This document shows, in pieces, positions 27,311-36,118 of a stretch of DNA of 43,949 nt. The translations under genes and the position numbers were made by a program. The notes below the pieces were generated by a model. That model had not been told where the DNA came from, did no database searches, and saw nothing but the letters and a program-made list of their open reading frames with translations. The DNA is from an uncultured Pelagibacteraceae bacterium (GTDB lineage: Bacteria > Pseudomonadota > Alphaproteobacteria > Pelagibacterales > Pelagibacteraceae), in assembly GCA_902554335.1 (NCBI GenBank), contig CACDOD010000009.1, positions 1-43,949 on the forward strand, written 5' to 3'. The first letter of the stretch is position 1, and every line of letters begins with the position of its first letter.

Positions 27311-27942
27311 TTTTTTCTCAAATTTTTAATTTTCAATATTGTTGAGTCTGAACTTGTTATGCTTGTTTTTTCGTTGTATTCAAACTCCCATTCTTTAAAA
27401 ACATCATGCAAAATTTCCTTTCCATCTTTACCTAGAAATAAAATAATTTCTTTAAAAAATTTAAAATTATTATGTACGAGGTTTAAAATTACTGGGAGTG
27501 GTTTGAAAGCTCTGGCTACAATTAGGTCTGAAATTAAATTTTTTTCCTCAAATATATCTTTCTGCAGCACTTCTACATTTAAGTTAAATTTTCTTGATAC
27601 ATCTTTTAAAAAATTGCTTTTATGAAAACTCTTTTCATAAAGTTTGAACTTCATTTTAGAATTTTTGTGTTTCATAATGATAGCTAAAACGATTCCAGGT
27701 AGGCCAGATCCTGAACCAATGTCTGTGCAAATTTTATTATTTATATCAATTAAATCAATTATTTGCGCGCTATCGATTATATGTCTTTCTTTAGAATTTT
27801 GCTCCGATCGCTTGCTTATAAGATTGATAATGTTGTTTTTATTAATTATGATTTGTCTAAACTCCTCCAAATCTGGGAATGTTTCACGTGAAACATTTAG
27901 AGGTTCTAAACAGGAATAATTTAAAATATTCGAATCAATCAA
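27307..27942 (-). CDS. rsmG: 16S rRNA G527 N7-methyltransferase
   Basis: SAM-dependent methyltransferase acting on G527 in the 530 loop. The motif ICTDIGSGSGLPGIVLAI at about 91-108 is the SAM-binding GxGxGxPG of RsmG; KRSEQNSKERHIIDSAQ and VARAFKPLPVIL are further family marks. The 211-residue length is normal. The N-terminal codons for Asn-Val-Ser-Arg-Glu-Thr (about 16-21) are formed by a perfect parS site, so coding and segregation functions share the same DNA. Four-base overlaps join it to mnmG and parA. Confidence 0.96.
   Translation of the reverse strand: MIDSNILNYSCLEPLNVSRETFPDLEEFRQIIINKNNIINLISKRSEQNSKERHIIDSAQIIDLIDINNKICTDIGSGSGLPGIVLAIIMKHKNSKMKFKLYEKSFHKSNFLKDVSRKFNLNVEVLQKDIFEEKNLISDLIVARAFKPLPVILNLVHNNFKFFKEIILFLGKDGKEILHDVFKEWEFEYNEKTSITSSDSTILKIKNLRKK
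27880..27895. promoter_or_regulatory. parS centromere site inside rsmG
   Basis: TGTTTCACGTGAAACA is the exact 16-bp bacterial parS consensus and a perfect palindrome. It lies in the rsmG N-terminal coding region, 1.4 kb from parB and 8 kb from the candidate origin. This is the only perfect copy I saw in the window. Confidence 0.97.
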
Positions 27943-29810
27943 GCTATATGCTTAATAGACTTTCTTTTAACATGAGACAACAAAATATATACTGCAGCAG
28001 GTGTAATTCCATCAATTCTGAGTGCTTGACCCAGGGTTTTTGGTCTTATTTCCATAAATTTTGACTTAACCTCATTAGATAACCCTGCTAGATCACTATA
28101 ATTAATATTTTCTGGAATTAGCAGGTTCTCATCCCTTTTAAATGCTAATATATCAGCTCTTTGCTTATTTAAATACCCTTTATAATGGGCATTTATTTCT
28201 ATTTGTTCATTGATTTCATTTGAGTACATAGGAATTTCAGGCCATATTTCCCTTATTTTTTGCATATCGACACCTTTTTGACTTAATATTTGACTTGCAT
28301 TCCTTAGAACACCGTCTTTAGATAAAATTATTCCGTATTTTGAGGCTTTTGATGGGCTAATGTGTAAATTGGTCATTATTTTATCCATTTTGCTCAGTTT
28401 TAGGAACTTATCATTAAAGTGCCGGGATCTATTTTCATCTACAAGTCCTAATTCAATACCCTTTTTTGTTAATCTTAAATCTGCATTATCTGCTCTTAAG
28501 CTTAATCTATACTCTGCTCTAGAAGTAAACATTCTATATGGTTCAGCTACTCCTTTAGTAACTAAGTCATCTATCATTACTCCTATATAAGCTTCTGATC
28601 TTTGCAATATTAATGGTTCTTGATTTTTGATAGATAAAGCAGCATTAGCACCTGCTATAAGGCCTTGAGCAGCAGCCTCCTCATAACCGGTTGTTCCGTT
28701 AATTTGACCTGCCATATAAAGATTCTTTATTTTCTTTGTCTCAAGTGTTAAGAAAAGCTCCCTAGGATCAACAAAATCATATTCGATAGCATACCCAGCC
28801 CTAATAATTTTAACGTTCTCTAAACCATTGATCTTACTGCACATTTCTTGCTGTACTTCCTCTGGTAAGGAAGTTGATATGCCATTAGGATAAACTGTGT
28901 GGTCCTCTAGACCTTCTGGCTCCAAAAATATCTGATGCCTTTGTTTATCTGAGAATTTAACAATTTTGTCCTCAATTGAAGGACAATACCTTGGACCAAC
29001 ACTTTTAATGTTACCAGAGTACATAGCACTTCTCTTCAGGTTCTTCGAGATTAACTTATGAACTACCTCATTAGTATAAGTCATTCGACAGGAAATTTGT
29101 TTATTAAAATTTTTTTTAGTTAAGAAAGAAAAAAAATAAGGATCATTATCTGCATACTGCTCTTCTAGGTTTTCAAAATTAATAGTCCTCGAATCTAATC
29201 TAGGAGGGGTTCCAGTTTTTAATCTCCCAATTTTAAATTTAAGTTTTTTTAGTTGTTCACTTAAACCAGTTGTTGGCTTCTCATTAAATCTGCCTGCTGG
29301 GGTCTGTGTCTCACCAATATGAATGATGCCATTCAAAAAAGTGCCCGTAGTAAGTATTAACTTGGAAGATGTAATTTTTTTTCCTTTCTGAGTTATAAAT
29401 CCTTTTATAGTGTTTTTTTCAAAAATAAACTCTGTTACAGGATCTGAAAATATCGTTAAATTACAATAGTTTACAAGTTTTTCTTGCATATATTTCTTAT
29501 ATAGTGATCTATCACTTTGAGTTCTAGGTCCTCTAACTGCAGGGCCTCTGCTTCTATTTAGTAGCCTAAATTGAATTCCTGATTTATCTGCAACATCCCC
29601 CATAACTCCATCTAGCGCATCAATCTCTCTTACTAGGTGACCTTTGCCTAAACCTCCAATTGCAGGATTGCAGGACATTTCTCCAATAGTTTCAAACTTA
29701 TGAGTAAAAAGAGCGGTATTAACTCCAAGTCTTGCTGAAGCGGCCGCTGCTTCACAACCGGCATGACCACCACCTATTACAACTACATCAAATTTTAGCT
29801 CATTTTTCAT
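27939..29810 (-). CDS. mnmG: tRNA uridine-5-carboxymethylaminomethyl modification enzyme MnmG
   Basis: FAD-dependent partner of MnmE that modifies U34 of tRNAs reading NNA/NNG codons. DVVVIGGGHAGCEAAAASARLG (about 8-29) is the FAD-binding loop; CNPAIGGLGKGHLVREIDALDG near 48, GLKTGTPPR-type GRLKTGTPPRLD near 195 and AGQINGTTGYEEAAAQGL near 365 are strictly conserved in the family. The length of 623 is normal. It is followed by rsmG with a 4-base overlap; mnmE is 47 bases upstream. Confidence 0.98.
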   Translation of the reverse strand: MKNELKFDVVVIGGGHAGCEAAAASARLGVNTALFTHKFETIGEMSCNPAIGGLGKGHLVREIDALDGVMGDVADKSGIQFRLLNRSRGPAVRGPRTQSDRSLYKKYMQEKLVNYCNLTIFSDPVTEFIFEKNTIKGFITQKGKKITSSKLILTTGTFLNGIIHIGETQTPAGRFNEKPTTGLSEQLKKLKFKIGRLKTGTPPRLDSRTINFENLEEQYADNDPYFFSFLTKKNFNKQISCRMTYTNEVVHKLISKNLKRSAMYSGNIKSVGPRYCPSIEDKIVKFSDKQRHQIFLEPEGLEDHTVYPNGISTSLPEEVQQEMCSKINGLENVKIIRAGYAIEYDFVDPRELFLTLETKKIKNLYMAGQINGTTGYEEAAAQGLIAGANAALSIKNQEPLILQRSEAYIGVMIDDLVTKGVAEPYRMFTSRAEYRLSLRADNADLRLTKKGIELGLVDENRSRHFNDKFLKLSKMDKIMTNLHISPSKASKYGIILSKDGVLRNASQILSQKGVDMQKIREIWPEIPMYSNEINEQIEINAHYKGYLNKQRADILAFKRDENLLIPENINYSDLAGLSNEVKSKFMEIRPKTLGQALRIDGITPAAVYILLSHVKRKSIKHIA

Positions 29811-29857
29811 AAGTTTAATTTATTACTGATTTATATTTTTACAAGCTATGAGATCTC

Positions 29858-31189
29858 TTATTTGCCAATACAAAAATTCTCAAAAATTGATCCTAATATT
29901 TCCTCAACATCAACTCTGCCAACAATTGTACCAATATGTCTAATTGATAATCTTAAATCTTCAGCTGCTTTATCGTAATCGTCATTATTTTTTTTTTCTA
30001 AAAACCTATTCAAATGTTTATGACACTCATTAAGATGATGCCTATGTCTTGATCTGGTGATTAAAACATTTTCATTTTTTAAAAATTGTTTTTTAAGTTT
30101 ATTTTTTATTTGCTCAATTAAAATATTTAGATTTTTATTTTCTTTAATTGAAATAATAATTGGTTCGACGTTTGTTTCTAAACCAGCTAAACTATTTACA
30201 CCTAAATCAGATTTATTTATTACAATTATCGATTTATCGACTACTTGTGTGTTAAAAAACCCTTTAAAATCAAGGTTTTTTGGCTCTAATAAGATAATGT
30301 TTAAATCTGCATCTTCAGCTCTACTGATGGCTAATTTTACACCCCTAGTTTCAATTTCATTATTAGTCTCCCTAATGCCTGCTGTATCAGATATTATAAT
30401 TGGTATACCAAGAATATCTAAATGTACTTCGACTATATCTCTTGTGGTCCCTGCCTTTTCGGAAACTATCGCTGCTTCTCTCTTGGATAGGTAATTCAAC
30501 AAACTAGATTTACCAACATTTGGAGGTCCAATAATCGCAACTTTAAAACCTTCTCTAATTATTTCACCTATTTTTTCATCGTCCAATGTCTTTTCTATTT
30601 CGTTCCTAATTTTTTCAACATTTAATTGTAAAGTCTGTGAAATATCAGTTGGTAGGTCTTCATCAGGAAAATCTATTTTAGCTTCAATTTCTGCAAGCAT
30701 TTTAATTAGTTCTTCTCTCCAAAAATTGAACTTTTTTGCACTGGCGCCTGACATTATTCTTAAAGCCTGCTGCCTCTGCATTTCTGTTTCAGCTGCTATC
30801 AAATCACCAATACTTTCTGCTTCTAATAAATTAATTTTTTTATTTTGGAAAGCTAACTTTGTAAACTCACCAGGTTCGGCAATTCTACATTCATTAAATT
30901 TTTCTAAAATACCTTGTATTTTATTTACTACAGCCTTGCTCCCATGGGTATGTAGTTCTATCATGTCTTCTCCTGTATAACTATTTGGTCCTTTGAACCA
31001 GAGAACTATACCTTCATCGATCAGATCTCTTGTTTCTGGATCTTTAATTTTTTTTAAAGTCGCTACTCTTTCTTTTGGAAATTTGCCACTTGTAATTGAT
31101 TTTAAAATGTGTTCAGATTTATTTCCGGATATTCTAGTTACTGCTATACCAGAAATTCCAGGCCCGGATGACAAAGCATATATAGTCAT
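29858..31189 (-). CDS. mnmE: tRNA modification GTPase MnmE
   Basis: Partner of MnmG in cmnm5U34 synthesis. The N-terminal folate-binding domain opens with TIYALSSGPGISGIAVTRISG. GTPase motifs inside the helical domain are IIGPPNVGKSSLLNYLS (G1), GTTRDIVE (G2), ISDTAGIRE (G3) and INKSD (G4). It ends in the family's FCIGK, whose Cys is functional. The length of 443 is normal. The gene is divergent from the sulfotransferase with 39 bases between, which contain two TATAAT-like boxes. Confidence 0.98.
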   Translation of the reverse strand: MTIYALSSGPGISGIAVTRISGNKSEHILKSITSGKFPKERVATLKKIKDPETRDLIDEGIVLWFKGPNSYTGEDMIELHTHGSKAVVNKIQGILEKFNECRIAEPGEFTKLAFQNKKINLLEAESIGDLIAAETEMQRQQALRIMSGASAKKFNFWREELIKMLAEIEAKIDFPDEDLPTDISQTLQLNVEKIRNEIEKTLDDEKIGEIIREGFKVAIIGPPNVGKSSLLNYLSKREAAIVSEKAGTTRDIVEVHLDILGIPIIISDTAGIRETNNEIETRGVKLAISRAEDADLNIILLEPKNLDFKGFFNTQVVDKSIIVINKSDLGVNSLAGLETNVEPIIISIKENKNLNILIEQIKNKLKKQFLKNENVLITRSRHRHHLNECHKHLNRFLEKKNNDDYDKAAEDLRLSIRHIGTIVGRVDVEEILGSIFENFCIGK

Positions 31190-31228
31190 AATTAGTTATT
31201 TTATTTATAATTTAGTATATAATTTTTT

Positions 31229-32083
31229 ATGATTATTTGGCTAGCCTCATATCCTAAAAGCGGAAATACTTGGATAAGGTCTTTTTTGACTACTATAATG
31301 TATAGCGCGGACGGTAAAAATGAATTCAAGCATTTAAATAAAATTAAGCAATTTCCAGCATTAACTCATTTTAAGAAATATATATCTGATTATAAAAATG
31401 TTGATCAGCTTTCAAAATCATGGATCGCAGCTCAACAAACTATCAATATAGATAATAAAGTAAGGTTGTTTAAAACCCACCATGTTAATTGTAAAATAGG
31501 AAATGATGTATTCACAGATAACAATAATACCCTTGGTGTAATCCATATCGTAAGGGATCCAAGAAACGTGGTGACCTCTATAAAAAATCATTATTCTTTA
31601 CCAGACATAGAAAAAGCAAAAAATTTTATTTTTGATGAGAATATGTGGATTAAAAGACCACAAAAAACCACCGGAACAGAAGATGATGAGATAGTTCCTA
31701 CTCTTATTAGTTCTTGGAAGACAAATTACTTATCATGGAAAAATAAATCAAAAAATTATTTATTAATACGATATGAAGACTTATTAAATAATCCGCAAGA
31801 AACCTTTCCCAAAGTTACAAAATTTATATCAAATTTAATGAATATAGATATTGAGCAACGAAAAATTGAGGAAGCAATAGTTTCAAATTCTTTTGAAAGT
31901 TTGCAGAAATTAGAAGAGAAAGGGATGTTTGAAGAATATAATCACAGAGTTGATAAAAAAAAAGGATTTAAATTTTTCAATCTTGGTCCAAAAAATACTT
32001 GGCAAAATATTTTAGATCCTAAAATCTCCAACGAAATTAGTGAAAGATTTTCAAAAGAAATGAAAGAGCTAAATTATATTTAG
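31229..32083 (+). CDS. Sulfotransferase-domain protein (PAPS-dependent type)
   Basis: 284 residues with the cytosolic sulfotransferase fold. The 5'-phosphosulfate loop is YPKSGNTW (8-15), the catalytic His is probably in FKTHH (81-85), and the 3'-phosphate-binding motif is RDPRNVVTS (109-117). Family members move sulfate from PAPS to an acceptor alcohol or amine; the acceptor here is unknown. The gene sits between mnmE and rho, usually neighbouring genes in alphaproteobacteria, so it may be an insertion. Its composition matches its neighbours, so any transfer is old. Confidence 0.85.
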   Translation: MIIWLASYPKSGNTWIRSFLTTIMYSADGKNEFKHLNKIKQFPALTHFKKYISDYKNVDQLSKSWIAAQQTINIDNKVRLFKTHHVNCKIGNDVFTDNNNTLGVIHIVRDPRNVVTSIKNHYSLPDIEKAKNFIFDENMWIKRPQKTTGTEDDEIVPTLISSWKTNYLSWKNKSKNYLLIRYEDLLNNPQETFPKVTKFISNLMNIDIEQRKIEEAIVSNSFESLQKLEEKGMFEEYNHRVDKKKGFKFFNLGPKNTWQNILDPKISNEISERFSKEMKELNYI

Positions 32084-32097
32084 GAAATTTATAATAT

Positions 32098-33369
32098 TTA
32101 GCTTGGTTTATTCATTGAATTAAAAAATTCTGTGTTACTTTTGGTATTTTTCAGTTTAGAATTTAAAAATTCAATTGCATCCATTGAACCCATTGGGGCG
32201 ATAATTCTTCTTAATACATTCATTTTTTGAAGATCATTCTTATCAAATAGCAATTCTTCTCTTCTTGTGCCCGATTTTGTAATATCGATAGCAGGAAATA
32301 TTCTTTTTTCAGAAATTTTTCTATCTAGAATCGTTTCACTGTTTCCAGTACCTTTAAATTCCTCAAATATTACTTCATCCATTCTGCTTCCAGTATCTAT
32401 CAATGCTGTAGCGATTATAGTCAATGAGCCTCCTTCTTCTATATTTCGAGCAGCTCCAAAAAATCTTTTAGGTCTTTGAAGCGCATTAGCATCGACACCT
32501 CCAGTCAAAACCTTGCCTGAGCTTGGTACTACGGCATTATAAGCTCTTCCAAGTCGAGTGATTGAGTCTAGAAGTATAACAACGTCTTTTTTATGTTCTG
32601 TTAACCTTTTCGCTTTTTCAATAACCATCTCTGCAACAGCCACGTGTCTCTGTGCTGGTTCATCAAATGTGGAACTTATAACTTCGCCTTCAACTGTCCT
32701 TTGCATGTCAGTAACTTCCTCTGGTCTTTCGTCTATTAGTAATACCATTAAATAACATTCTGGATGATTAGCTGTGATTGCATTGGCAATGCTTTGTAGA
32801 ATCATCGTTTTCCCAGCTTTTGGTGGCGATATGATTAAAGACCTTTGTCCTTTTCCAATGGGGCTAACAAGGTCAATTAGTCTTGGAGTAAGATCTGGAT
32901 TTTTTTCAACTTTTGTTTTCTCTGTTTCCATCACTAGCTGATTATTTGGATATAAAGGTGTTAAATTGTCAAACGCAATCTTATGTCTGGCTTTTTCTGG
33001 CTCTTCAAAATTAATTTTACTTACTTGCAACAGAGCAAAATATCTTTCACCATCTTTAGGTGCTCTTACCGGTCCTTCTACTGTATCGCCTGTCCTAAGA
33101 CCAAATCTTCTTATTTGACTTGGGCTAACATATATATCGTCTGGACCTGGTAGATAGTTAGATTCCATCGCTCTTAAAAAACCAAAACCATCCTGAAGCA
33201 TTTGGAGAACACCACCTCCAGTAATTTCTTCGCCTTTCTCAGCATGTTTTTTTAATATAGCAAACAGAATTTCTTGTCTTCTTAAAGTGCTTGCGTTTTC
33301 AATGCCTAACTTTTCAGCATCATCAATAAGCTGTTCTGAAGTTTTTCCTTTTAATTCTTGAATGTTCAT
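32098..33369 (-). CDS. rho: Transcription termination factor Rho
   Basis: Hexameric RNA-dependent ATPase that ends transcription. The N-terminal helix bundle [23 protein letters not shown] leads to the cold-shock-like RNA-binding domain ([45 protein letters not shown], about 52-96). The ATPase has Walker [12 protein letters not shown] near 179, Walker [17 protein letters not shown] near 262 and the secondary RNA loop [20 protein letters not shown]. The length of 423 is typical. It lies 54 bases downstream of hemJ, where a short inverted repeat (TTAGA-CTTA-TCTAA on the minus strand) is present. Confidence 0.99.
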   Translation of the reverse strand: MNIQELKGKTSEQLIDDAEKLGIENASTLRRQEILFAILKKHAEKGEEITGGGVLQMLQDGFGFLRAMESNYLPGPDDIYVSPSQIRRFGLRTGDTVEGPVRAPKDGERYFALLQVSKINFEEPEKARHKIAFDNLTPLYPNNQLVMETEKTKVEKNPDLTPRLIDLVSPIGKGQRSLIISPPKAGKTMILQSIANAITANHPECYLMVLLIDERPEEVTDMQRTVEGEVISSTFDEPAQRHVAVAEMVIEKAKRLTEHKKDVVILLDSITRLGRAYNAVVPSSGKVLTGGVDANALQRPKRFFGAARNIEEGGSLTIIATALIDTGSRMDEVIFEEFKGTGNSETILDRKISEKRIFPAIDITKSGTRREELLFDKNDLQKMNVLRRIIAPMGSMDAIEFLNSKLKNTKSNTEFFNSMNKPS

Positions 33370-33423
33370 GGGGATTTTAATTTAGATAAGTCTAATATAG
33401 TGTGAAATTTAAAAATTACAAGC

Positions 33424-33858
33424 CTATAAAGGTTTAATAATAACGATAAATATAATCAATATAAGTGTTATTGTAGGTATCTCGTTTATATATCTGTAAA
33501 ATTTAGCTGTTTTAGTATTTGTTCTTTCTTTTAATTTAATTATGCATTTTCCTAAATACTCATGATATGCTGATAAGAAAATAACCAATGCTAGTTTTAT
33601 TTGCATCCATAAATTCGATAAAATCTCAAATCCAATAATATAAATTAATATAATTCCAAATATCCAAGAAAAAAGCATTGCTGGTCGCATTATGAAATTG
33701 TAAAGACGTTTTTCCATGGTTTCAAAAATAGCGGTGGTTTCTTTCTTTTCAAAATTCTCAACATGATAAACAAAAATTCTTGGCAAATACAAAAGACCTG
33801 CCATCCACGAAATAACGGCTATTAAATGCAGAGATTTTATTACCAAATATAAATTCAT
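33424..33858 (-). CDS. hemJ: Protoporphyrinogen IX oxidase HemJ
   Basis: A small membrane protein of 144 residues with about four transmembrane helices. The start LVIKSLHLIAVISWMAGLLYLPRIFVYHVE carries the conserved His of helix 1 and the family's WxAGLxYLPRxxVYH pattern. HemJ oxidises protoporphyrinogen IX to protoporphyrin IX, the step before ferrochelatase. The first base of its ATG is shared with the hemH stop region, and hemE-hemH-hemJ run as one unit. Confidence 0.93.
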   Translation of the reverse strand: MNLYLVIKSLHLIAVISWMAGLLYLPRIFVYHVENFEKKETTAIFETMEKRLYNFIMRPAMLFSWIFGIILIYIIGFEILSNLWMQIKLALVIFLSAYHEYLGKCIIKLKERTNTKTAKFYRYINEIPTITLILIIFIVIIKPL

Positions 33859-34853
33859 TATGTAATATTTTTATTTATAAGATGTTCTAGAAGATTAATG
33901 TGATCTTCGTTATCATTAAGACATGGAATAAATTCAAATTTTTCTCCACCAGATTTTTCAAAACTTTCTTTTCCCTGTATTGATATTTCTTCTAGGGTTT
34001 CTACACAATCAGATGCAAATCCTGGAGATATAACTAATATTTTTTTGATACCCTCTGCAGGCAATGTTTCGAGTGTCTTATCTGTATAAGGTTGAAGCCA
34101 TTCTTGAGGTCCAAATCGTGATTGAAAAGTTGTTATAATTTTTACTTGTTTGAACTTTTCAGAGATCAGCCTTGTGGTTTTTTGACAGTAACAGTGGTAT
34201 GGATCTCCTTTTTCAAAATATTTTTTTGGTATCCCATGATAAGATGCTACGATAAGATCTGGTTCCCAATTAATCTCTTTTATTTTCTTATTTATGCTTT
34301 TTACAAGGGCATCAATATAAAGCGGTTCGGACTCATAGTGCGGTATTATTTGTATTGCTGGTTGCCATCTCATTTTCATTAAAACTCTATAAACCTCGTC
34401 ACAAACAGTGGCTGTTGTCGGTGAAGCATACTGTGGATATAAAGGAAAAATAATAAGTTTTTCACAGCCCTTGTTATGCATTTGCTCGATCTTGCTTTTG
34501 ATACTCGGATTTCCATACCTCATCGCAAAATCAACAAGTAAATTATTGTTTGCTATTCTCTGACTAATTTTTTGTGCTTGCATCTCTGTATAAAACCTTA
34601 AAGGTGATTTATTTAAGTCTTTCATCCATATTTCTTTGTAGGCTTTTGCTGTTTTGGATGGCCTAAAAGTTAATATAAATAAATTTAGTATTATTTGCCA
34701 AAGAAAAGGGTTAACTTCGATTACTCTATTGTCAGATAAAAATTCTTTAAGATATTTTCGTATGTCCCACCAATTTGTAGAATCTGGTGTACCTAAGTTA
34801 ATCAACAAAACTCCAGTTTTTCCGTACTTAATTTGTGGATGATCTTTGTTCAT
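33858..34853 (-). CDS. hemH: Ferrochelatase
   Basis: Inserts ferrous iron into protoporphyrin IX in the last step of heme synthesis. GVLLINLGTPDSTNWWDIRKYLKEFLSD near the N-terminus, VDFAMRYGNPSIKS near 98, the iron-ligand His in VASYHGIPKKYFEKGDPY (about 200) and QSRFGPQEWLQPYTDKTLE near 245 are family hallmarks. The length of 331 is normal. It overlaps the hemE stop by 4 bases. Confidence 0.97.
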   Translation of the reverse strand: MNKDHPQIKYGKTGVLLINLGTPDSTNWWDIRKYLKEFLSDNRVIEVNPFLWQIILNLFILTFRPSKTAKAYKEIWMKDLNKSPLRFYTEMQAQKISQRIANNNLLVDFAMRYGNPSIKSKIEQMHNKGCEKLIIFPLYPQYASPTTATVCDEVYRVLMKMRWQPAIQIIPHYESEPLYIDALVKSINKKIKEINWEPDLIVASYHGIPKKYFEKGDPYHCYCQKTTRLISEKFKQVKIITTFQSRFGPQEWLQPYTDKTLETLPAEGIKKILVISPGFASDCVETLEEISIQGKESFEKSGGEKFEFIPCLNDNEDHINLLEHLINKNIT

Positions 34854-35848
34854 CTAAAGTCTTTTACAAAATTAACTAAGATCTTAACATTTTCTGGATT
34901 GGTTTCCGGTATCATTCCATGTCCAAGATTAAATATATAGTTGTGATCTTTAAATACATCTAGATATTTTTTTGCATTTTTTAACATCTCGTCTTTATCT
35001 AGTAATAAACATTTTGGATCCATTCCTCCTTGAACAGGAATCTTTATATCTTTTGCAATTTTAAATGGATCTACTTCATAATCAATATTAATTGCGCTTG
35101 GTTTAACTATGTCACAGTATTTTTTGTATGACTTTATTCCTCTAGGAAAACAAATTACCTCTACCCCTAAATTTTTTGTATACTCAACTAATTCTTTTGT
35201 GGTCCTATAAATATATTTTTCTAACTGATCTTCTGATGCAAGCCCAGCCCAACTGTCAAAAATTTGAATTATACTAGCTCCGTTTAAAACTTGATTTTTA
35301 ATATGTAGTTTTTGGCAATGAATAATCTTTTCTATTATTTGGTCTATTTTTGGATTTGTGTATATTCCATTATTTATTTTTTTTGGTGATTGGCGGTTTA
35401 ACATGTAAACCAACAAAGTCCATGTTGCCCCTATAAAACCTATTAAATCTTTATTTTTCATTATTTTATCATTAGAAACTAATTTTATTAAATCATAAAT
35501 AGGTTTTAATTTTTCTAATATTTCATCATCACTAATATTTGAAATTTTATCAAAATCTAGTTTACCAAGTTTGGGTCCTAAACCTTTTTCAAATACAACA
35601 TCCTGTCCAAGAGAATATGGGACAAGTAAAATATCTGAGAAAATTATTGCAGCATCAATCTGAAATCTTCTTAAAGGTTGAATAGTAATTTCTTTTGATA
35701 AAGTTGGGTTGAGACATAATTCTATAAAATTACTATTTTCAGACCTAATTTTTCTAAATTCAGGTAAATATCTACCCGCTTGTCTCATAAACCATATAGG
35801 AATACTACTTGTCACTTTTTTATTAATACATTCCTTTAATATTCCCAT
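34850..35848 (-). CDS. hemE: Uroporphyrinogen decarboxylase
   Basis: Decarboxylates the four acetate chains of uroporphyrinogen III to give coproporphyrinogen III. PIWFMRQAGRYLPEFRKIR at about 18-36 is the signature with the catalytic Arg pair; AAIIFSDILLVPYSLG near 68 holds the conserved catalytic Asp. GFIGATWTLLVYML and QIFDSWAGLAS are also typical. The length of 332 is normal. The start borders the 270-base candidate origin, as in Caulobacter. Confidence 0.97.
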   Translation of the reverse strand: MGILKECINKKVTSSIPIWFMRQAGRYLPEFRKIRSENSNFIELCLNPTLSKEITIQPLRRFQIDAAIIFSDILLVPYSLGQDVVFEKGLGPKLGKLDFDKISNISDDEILEKLKPIYDLIKLVSNDKIMKNKDLIGFIGATWTLLVYMLNRQSPKKINNGIYTNPKIDQIIEKIIHCQKLHIKNQVLNGASIIQIFDSWAGLASEDQLEKYIYRTTKELVEYTKNLGVEVICFPRGIKSYKKYCDIVKPSAINIDYEVDPFKIAKDIKIPVQGGMDPKCLLLDKDEMLKNAKKYLDVFKDHNYIFNLGHGMIPETNPENVKILVNFVKDFR

Positions 35849-36118
35849 AATAAAATTATAATATATTTCATTATTTTATATTATTATCCTGTGAAATAGT
35901 TTAATTAAATTTCATACACACTTTTCCACATTTTTAATAACAAAAAAAATGCTCCAAATTAGGATATTTACTAACTTTTATTTAAAATTAACAATTATAA
36001 CAAATATTAATATATTTTTTTCACTTGTTTAAATGTGTTAATAACTGCTTATAAAATATAACATTTTTAAAAGTTTAATATTTAGGAATGAATTTATTTA
36101 ATTAGCTTAAATTTATAC
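35849..36118. other. Candidate replication origin (oriC) between hemE and the DUF299 gene
   Basis: This 270-base, extremely AT-rich stretch is the longest gene-free gap in the window. It holds one good DnaA-box-like 9-mer, TTTTCCACA at 35932-35940 (one mismatch from TTATCCACA). Gene direction flips outward at this point: hemE-hemH-hemJ-rho to the left, the DUF299 gene-maf-aroE-coaE-dnaQ to the right. The same order flanks the mapped Caulobacter origin. I found no clear cluster of DnaA boxes and no TTAA-N7-TTAA CtrA sites, so origin function is inferred mainly from synteny. Both divergent promoters must also lie here. Confidence 0.5.

Noticed and set aside
27879-28064. A plus-strand frame beginning MFHVKH over rsmG/mnmG
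   Set aside because: It is a shadow of the minus-strand genes; its striking start is only the parS palindrome read in another frame.
34122-34382. Plus-strand frame with hydrophobic residues inside hemH
   Set aside because: hemH is fully supported on the other strand with catalytic residues; the frame shows no family pattern.
35849-36118. CtrA-type TTAA-N7-TTAA sites in the candidate origin
   Set aside because: Several TTAA occur, but the spacings I counted (for example 8-9 bases start to start) do not fit the 11-base period.
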